7,636 nt of DNA from Candidatus Thiodictyon intracellulare (lineage in GTDB: Bacteria > Pseudomonadota > Gammaproteobacteria > Chromatiales > Chromatiaceae), in assembly GCA_016292295.1 (NCBI GenBank), contig JADNEJ010000288.1, positions 1-7,636 on the forward strand, in the 5' to 3' direction. A model generated the notes under the pieces. It was not told the DNA's origin. It searched no databases and was given only the letters and a program-made list of their open reading frames with translations. The translations under genes and the position numbers were made by a program. Shown here piece by piece: positions 5,448 to 7,636 of the stretch (positions are counted from its first letter, which is position 1; each line of letters starts with the position of its first letter).

Positions 5448-6617
5448 ATGAAGGCACGGTGGCTCGTCAATCTGCTCCTGGTCCTGGTGCTCGCGGCACT
5501 TGGCCTGGGCATCCGTCACTTGCTGGGCGTCGCGGACAACCCCCAGACGCTGACCGCCATCGCCGCCGCGGATATCCGGCAGGTCGAGGTGGAGCGTGCG
5601 GGCGAGCCCCGCATCCGTCTGGAGCAGACCCCGGACGGCTGGCGGATGCGCGAACCCATGGACCTGGACGCCGACCAGGGTCAGGTCGAGCGCCTGCTGA
5701 ACCTCCTGCGCACCCCGGTCCAGCGCAGCTTTCCGGCCCAGTCCGCGGCGCTCGGTGAACTGGGGTTGGCCCCGGCCAAGCTCCAGGTCAAGCAGGACGA
5801 CCTGAGGCTCGGCTTCGGCGGTCTGGACCCCTTGGGACAGCGCCGCTACGTGGCCGTGGATGGACTGGTGCACCTGATCGACGACGGTCTCTATACCCGC
5901 CTGATCGCCCCACCCATCGACTATTGCTCGCGCAAACTCCTGCCTTGCGCCACCTCCCCGGTCTACGCCACCCTCAACGGGGTGCCCCTGGCCGCCGCCT
6001 CCCTCAAAACCCTGGCCGGGCTGACAGCCGAGCGCCTGGAGCCTATGATCGGCGACCTGAGCGGAGAATCGCTCCAGATCAGGTTCGGGGGCGGCACCAC
6101 GCTGCGCCTGCTGGTATCCGCCGATCGGCGCCGATGGACCCGGCTGGATCAGCGACTGCGCTACGTCCTGGGCGATGGGCTGCTGCTGGAACAGGATCCA
6201 ACCGCCATCGACCAGGGCCCATCGCCCGCCTCGGCCGCCGGCGCTCCGATACGTATCGCGGCGCCGCCCGCCCCCCGCAAGCCGGCTGGTGCCGGTACCG
6301 CGCCTAACACCCCGGCGACGGACTCCTTCGCCCTCCTGGCCGCATCCCCGTCCGCGGCGGCCTCTGCCTCGGACGCCTCCCAGGAGACCCCGTCGGTGGT
6401 CCGCCTGAGCCCGGATCAGGACCGGTCAGACCAACCGGACGCGGATGAAGAACCGCCCGCCGGTTTCGGCGCCGAACCCTACAAGGTACCGCCCGTGGGA
6501 TTCGGCATCGACCCCTTCGCATCCGACCCGGTGCCGGAGCACGAAGGCACAGACTCGAGGGCCAGGCCGGGAACCAAGGGAAAGGCCGCAATCACCCCCT
6601 CGCGGCACGGGCACTGA
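5448..6617 (+). CDS. DUF4340 membrane-anchored protein with long Ala/Pro-rich extension
   Basis: This encodes 389 residues. After MKAR comes one membrane helix (about 5-25). A periplasmic DUF4340-like part follows: [22 protein letters not shown], a [11 protein letters not shown] helix, [31 protein letters not shown] and [16 protein letters not shown], closing with [12 protein letters not shown] near residue 247. DUF4340 proteins sit beside GldG-like exporter genes and are assumed to work with them; function is unknown. Residues about 248-389 form a low-complexity Ala/Pro/Ser/Asp extension that I do not remember from the family. It holds two tandem 12-residue units, [12 protein letters not shown] and [12 protein letters not shown] (336-359). 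Unlike the three genes before it the frame is intact, so it is either still used or has simply not yet been hit. The ATG is 3 bases after the GldG-like stop, and the stop is one base before the mutM GTG. Confidence 0.8.
   Translation: MKARWLVNLLLVLVLAALGLGIRHLLGVADNPQTLTAIAAADIRQVEVERAGEPRIRLEQTPDGWRMREPMDLDADQGQVERLLNLLRTPVQRSFPAQSAALGELGLAPAKLQVKQDDLRLGFGGLDPLGQRRYVAVDGLVHLIDDGLYTRLIAPPIDYCSRKLLPCATSPVYATLNGVPLAAASLKTLAGLTAERLEPMIGDLSGESLQIRFGGGTTLRLLVSADRRRWTRLDQRLRYVLGDGLLLEQDPTAIDQGPSPASAAGAPIRIAAPPAPRKPAGAGTAPNTPATDSFALLAASPSAAASASDASQETPSVVRLSPDQDRSDQPDADEEPPAGFGAEPYKVPPVGFGIDPFASDPVPEHEGTDSRARPGTKGKAAITPSRHGH
6453..6524 (+). repeat. Two tandem 36-bp coding repeats in the DUF4340 extension
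   Basis: The units at 6453-6488 and 6489-6524 encode [12 protein letters not shown] and [12 protein letters not shown]. Six of twelve residues are identical and several others conservative (E/D, Y/F, A/I). The DNA units have diverged at many positions, so this is an old duplication or one held by protein-level selection. Confidence 0.55.
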
Positions 6618-6618
6618 A

Positions 6619-7446
6619 GTGCCGGAACTCCCAGAGGTCGAGACCACGCTGCGCGGCATCCGCCCCCACCTCGAGGGCCGGCGGATCGAGCGCCTGGTGG
6701 TGCGCCAGCCGCGCCTGCGCCTGCCCATCCCCGCCGACCTGCCCGAGCGCCTGGCGGGCCTGCCGATCGGGGGGCTCACGCGGCGCGCCAAGTACCTGCT
6801 CCTCGAGGTCGGCGGCAGCAGCCTGATTCTGCACCTGGGCATGTCCGGGAGCCTGCGCCTGGTGACCGCGGGGTTGGCGCCGATCAGGCACGACCACGTC
6901 GACCTGGTGCTCACCGACGGCCGGGCGCTACGCCTGCACGACCCCCGCCGCTTCGGCCTTCTGATCTGGACCCCGGACCCGCCGGCCCTGGCGGCGACCC
7001 GCCACCCGCTGCTGCGCGACCTCGGCCCCGAGCCACTGGAAAACGGCTTCGACGGCAGCCACCTCTTCGCCCAGAGTCGCAATCGCCGCGTAGCGGTCAA
7101 GTCCTTTATCATGGACGGGACCGTGGTGGTCGGGGTGGGGAACATCTATGCCAGCGAATCGCTGTTCCTGGCCGGCATCCACCCGGCCCGCGCCTGCAAC
7201 CGCATCGCGCTCCCACGCTACCTGCGCCTGGCCGGGACCATCAGGAGCGTACTCAAGGCATCCATCGTCCAGGGCGGCACTACGCTGCGCAACTATGTCC
7301 AGGAAGACGGTAACCCCGGCTATTTCGCCCGCTTGCTGCGCGTCTACGGCCGCACCGGCGAACCCTGCTCGGCCTGCGGCACGGCGCTGCGCGAGCAGCG
7401 CATCGGCCAACGCTCCAGCTTCTATTGCGCGCGGTGCCAGCACTGA
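6619..7446 (+). CDS. mutM: Formamidopyrimidine-DNA glycosylase (Fpg/MutM)
   Basis: This is the base-excision repair enzyme that removes 8-oxoguanine and ring-opened purines from DNA and nicks the site by beta/delta elimination. It has 275 residues, normal for the family (E. coli 269). It starts at GTG, read [20 protein letters not shown]: Pro2 is the Schiff-base nucleophile after Met removal and Glu3 the acid. Lys58 (RRAKYL), Met75 in LHLGMSG, the HDPRRFG loop at about 107-113 and Asn175 in [12 protein letters not shown] are the expected catalytic, intercalating and helix-two-turn-helix residues. The C-terminal zinc finger is complete: C250-x2-C253, GQRSSFYC, C270-x2-C273. The frame is open upstream, but only the GTG gives an N-terminal Pro2-Glu3. 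It has no clear ribosome-binding site and begins one base after the DUF4340 stop, so it probably relies on translational coupling and the operon promoter. Confidence 0.95.
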   Translation: MPELPEVETTLRGIRPHLEGRRIERLVVRQPRLRLPIPADLPERLAGLPIGGLTRRAKYLLLEVGGSSLILHLGMSGSLRLVTAGLAPIRHDHVDLVLTDGRALRLHDPRRFGLLIWTPDPPALAATRHPLLRDLGPEPLENGFDGSHLFAQSRNRRVAVKSFIMDGTVVVGVGNIYASESLFLAGIHPARACNRIALPRYLRLAGTIRSVLKASIVQGGTTLRNYVQEDGNPGYFARLLRVYGRTGEPCSACGTALREQRIGQRSSFYCARCQH

Positions 7447-7480
7447 TTGCGTGCGCCAAAAAAGAGCTTTTAATCCACCC

Positions 7481-7506
7481 ATGAACGCAAAGAAACGCAA
7501 ATGAAT
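7481..7506 (+). repeat. Short direct repeats downstream of mutM
   Basis: AACGCAAA occurs at 7484-7491 and again at 7494-7501, within ATGAACGCAAAGAAACGCAA and the following ATGAA. The block is bounded by CCCAT (7478-7482) and ATGGG (7505-7509), which can pair. It belongs to the same AACGCAA/GCAAATGAA word family as the fragment at 4072-4092 and looks like a remnant of a dispersed intergenic repeat. I see no convincing rho-independent terminator between mutM and this block. Confidence 0.4.
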
Positions 7507-7563
7507 GGGATGATTTCCGCATCGACCTTGGCTCCCGCACACCGGCGCCCAGCGCGCATCGCG

Positions 7564-7636
7564 GGGCCTTGATCACAAATTCGCCCAAGGCCGGCCGGCC
7601 CATGTGGGTTTGCGCGCACAAAACCATGTTCTGCAA
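7564..7636. mobile_element. MITE-like element, copy 2 (left part, cut by window edge)
   Basis: This begins with the same GGGCCTTGATCA tip as the element at 931 and matches 931-1003 without gaps at 67 of 73 positions, continuing to the window end. Differences include ATTC for ACCC after the tip and a broken internal palindrome (TTTGCGCGCACAAA). The inner bases here (AAATTCGCC) pair better with the right terminus of copy 1 (GGCGGAATT) than copy 1's own left end does. This copy may therefore be nearer the ancestral terminal repeat. The expected right end, about 50 bases further on, is outside the window. Confidence 0.65.

Noticed and set aside
5037..5873. Minus-strand open frame of 278 codons under the GldG-like and DUF4340 genes
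   Set aside because: It is antisense to conserved coding sequence and no recognisable domain is seen.
7455..7472. Rho-independent terminator after mutM
   Set aside because: AAAAGAGCTTTT can form only a weak A/T stem without a GC-rich core.
1..7636. CRISPR array, tRNA, rRNA, or defence/toxin system
   Set aside because: No regularly spaced direct repeats, no cloverleaf or rRNA-like segment, and no recognisable defence or toxin family was seen on either strand.

Overview
The window looks like a piece of a high-GC gammaproteobacterial chromosome, most likely a purple sulfur bacterium (Chromatiaceae-like). This rests on base composition and on recognisable families: a gliding-type ABC exporter module followed by a DUF4340 protein and mutM, a DUF2934 protein, and abundant IS and repeat debris. 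The taxonomic call is an inference from remembered family resemblance, not from a search.

Layout. Positions 1-96 (minus) hold the N-terminus of a transposase, probably IS1182-like, cut by the window edge; 97-341 is non-coding. A small retropepsin-like protease of the RimB/DUF785 type lies at 342-854 (minus). A 126-bp element with terminal inverted repeats (931-1056) sits just upstream of two closely spaced genes for secreted proteins: a small two-cysteine protein (1096-1377) and a four-cysteine protein with an allene-oxide-cyclase/dirigent-like GGTGK signature (1386-2072). A DUF2934 gene (2114-2383, minus) converges on them.

From 2545 to 7446 runs a single plus-strand gene string: ABC ATPase, ABC-2 permease, GldG-like auxiliary protein, DUF4340 protein and mutM. 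The first three genes are visibly damaged. The ATPase has two compensating frameshifts and an Arg in place of the H-loop His. The permease has a frameshift and appears to lack about 45 residues. The GldG-like gene has an in-frame TAG. The DUF4340 gene and mutM are open. A near-consensus sigma70 promoter lies so close to the ATPase start that the transcript would be leaderless or nearly so; it could still serve the intact distal genes.

Repeats. A second copy of the 931-1056 element begins at 7564 and runs off the right edge (67 of 73 positions identical over the shared part). A different intergenic repeat type, built on GCAAATGAACGCAA-like words, occurs downstream of mutM and also directly over the GldG-like start codon. 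I see no tRNA, rRNA, CRISPR array or defence system. The most interesting content is the eroding transporter operon, the mobile-looking repeat family and the uncharacterised secreted pair.
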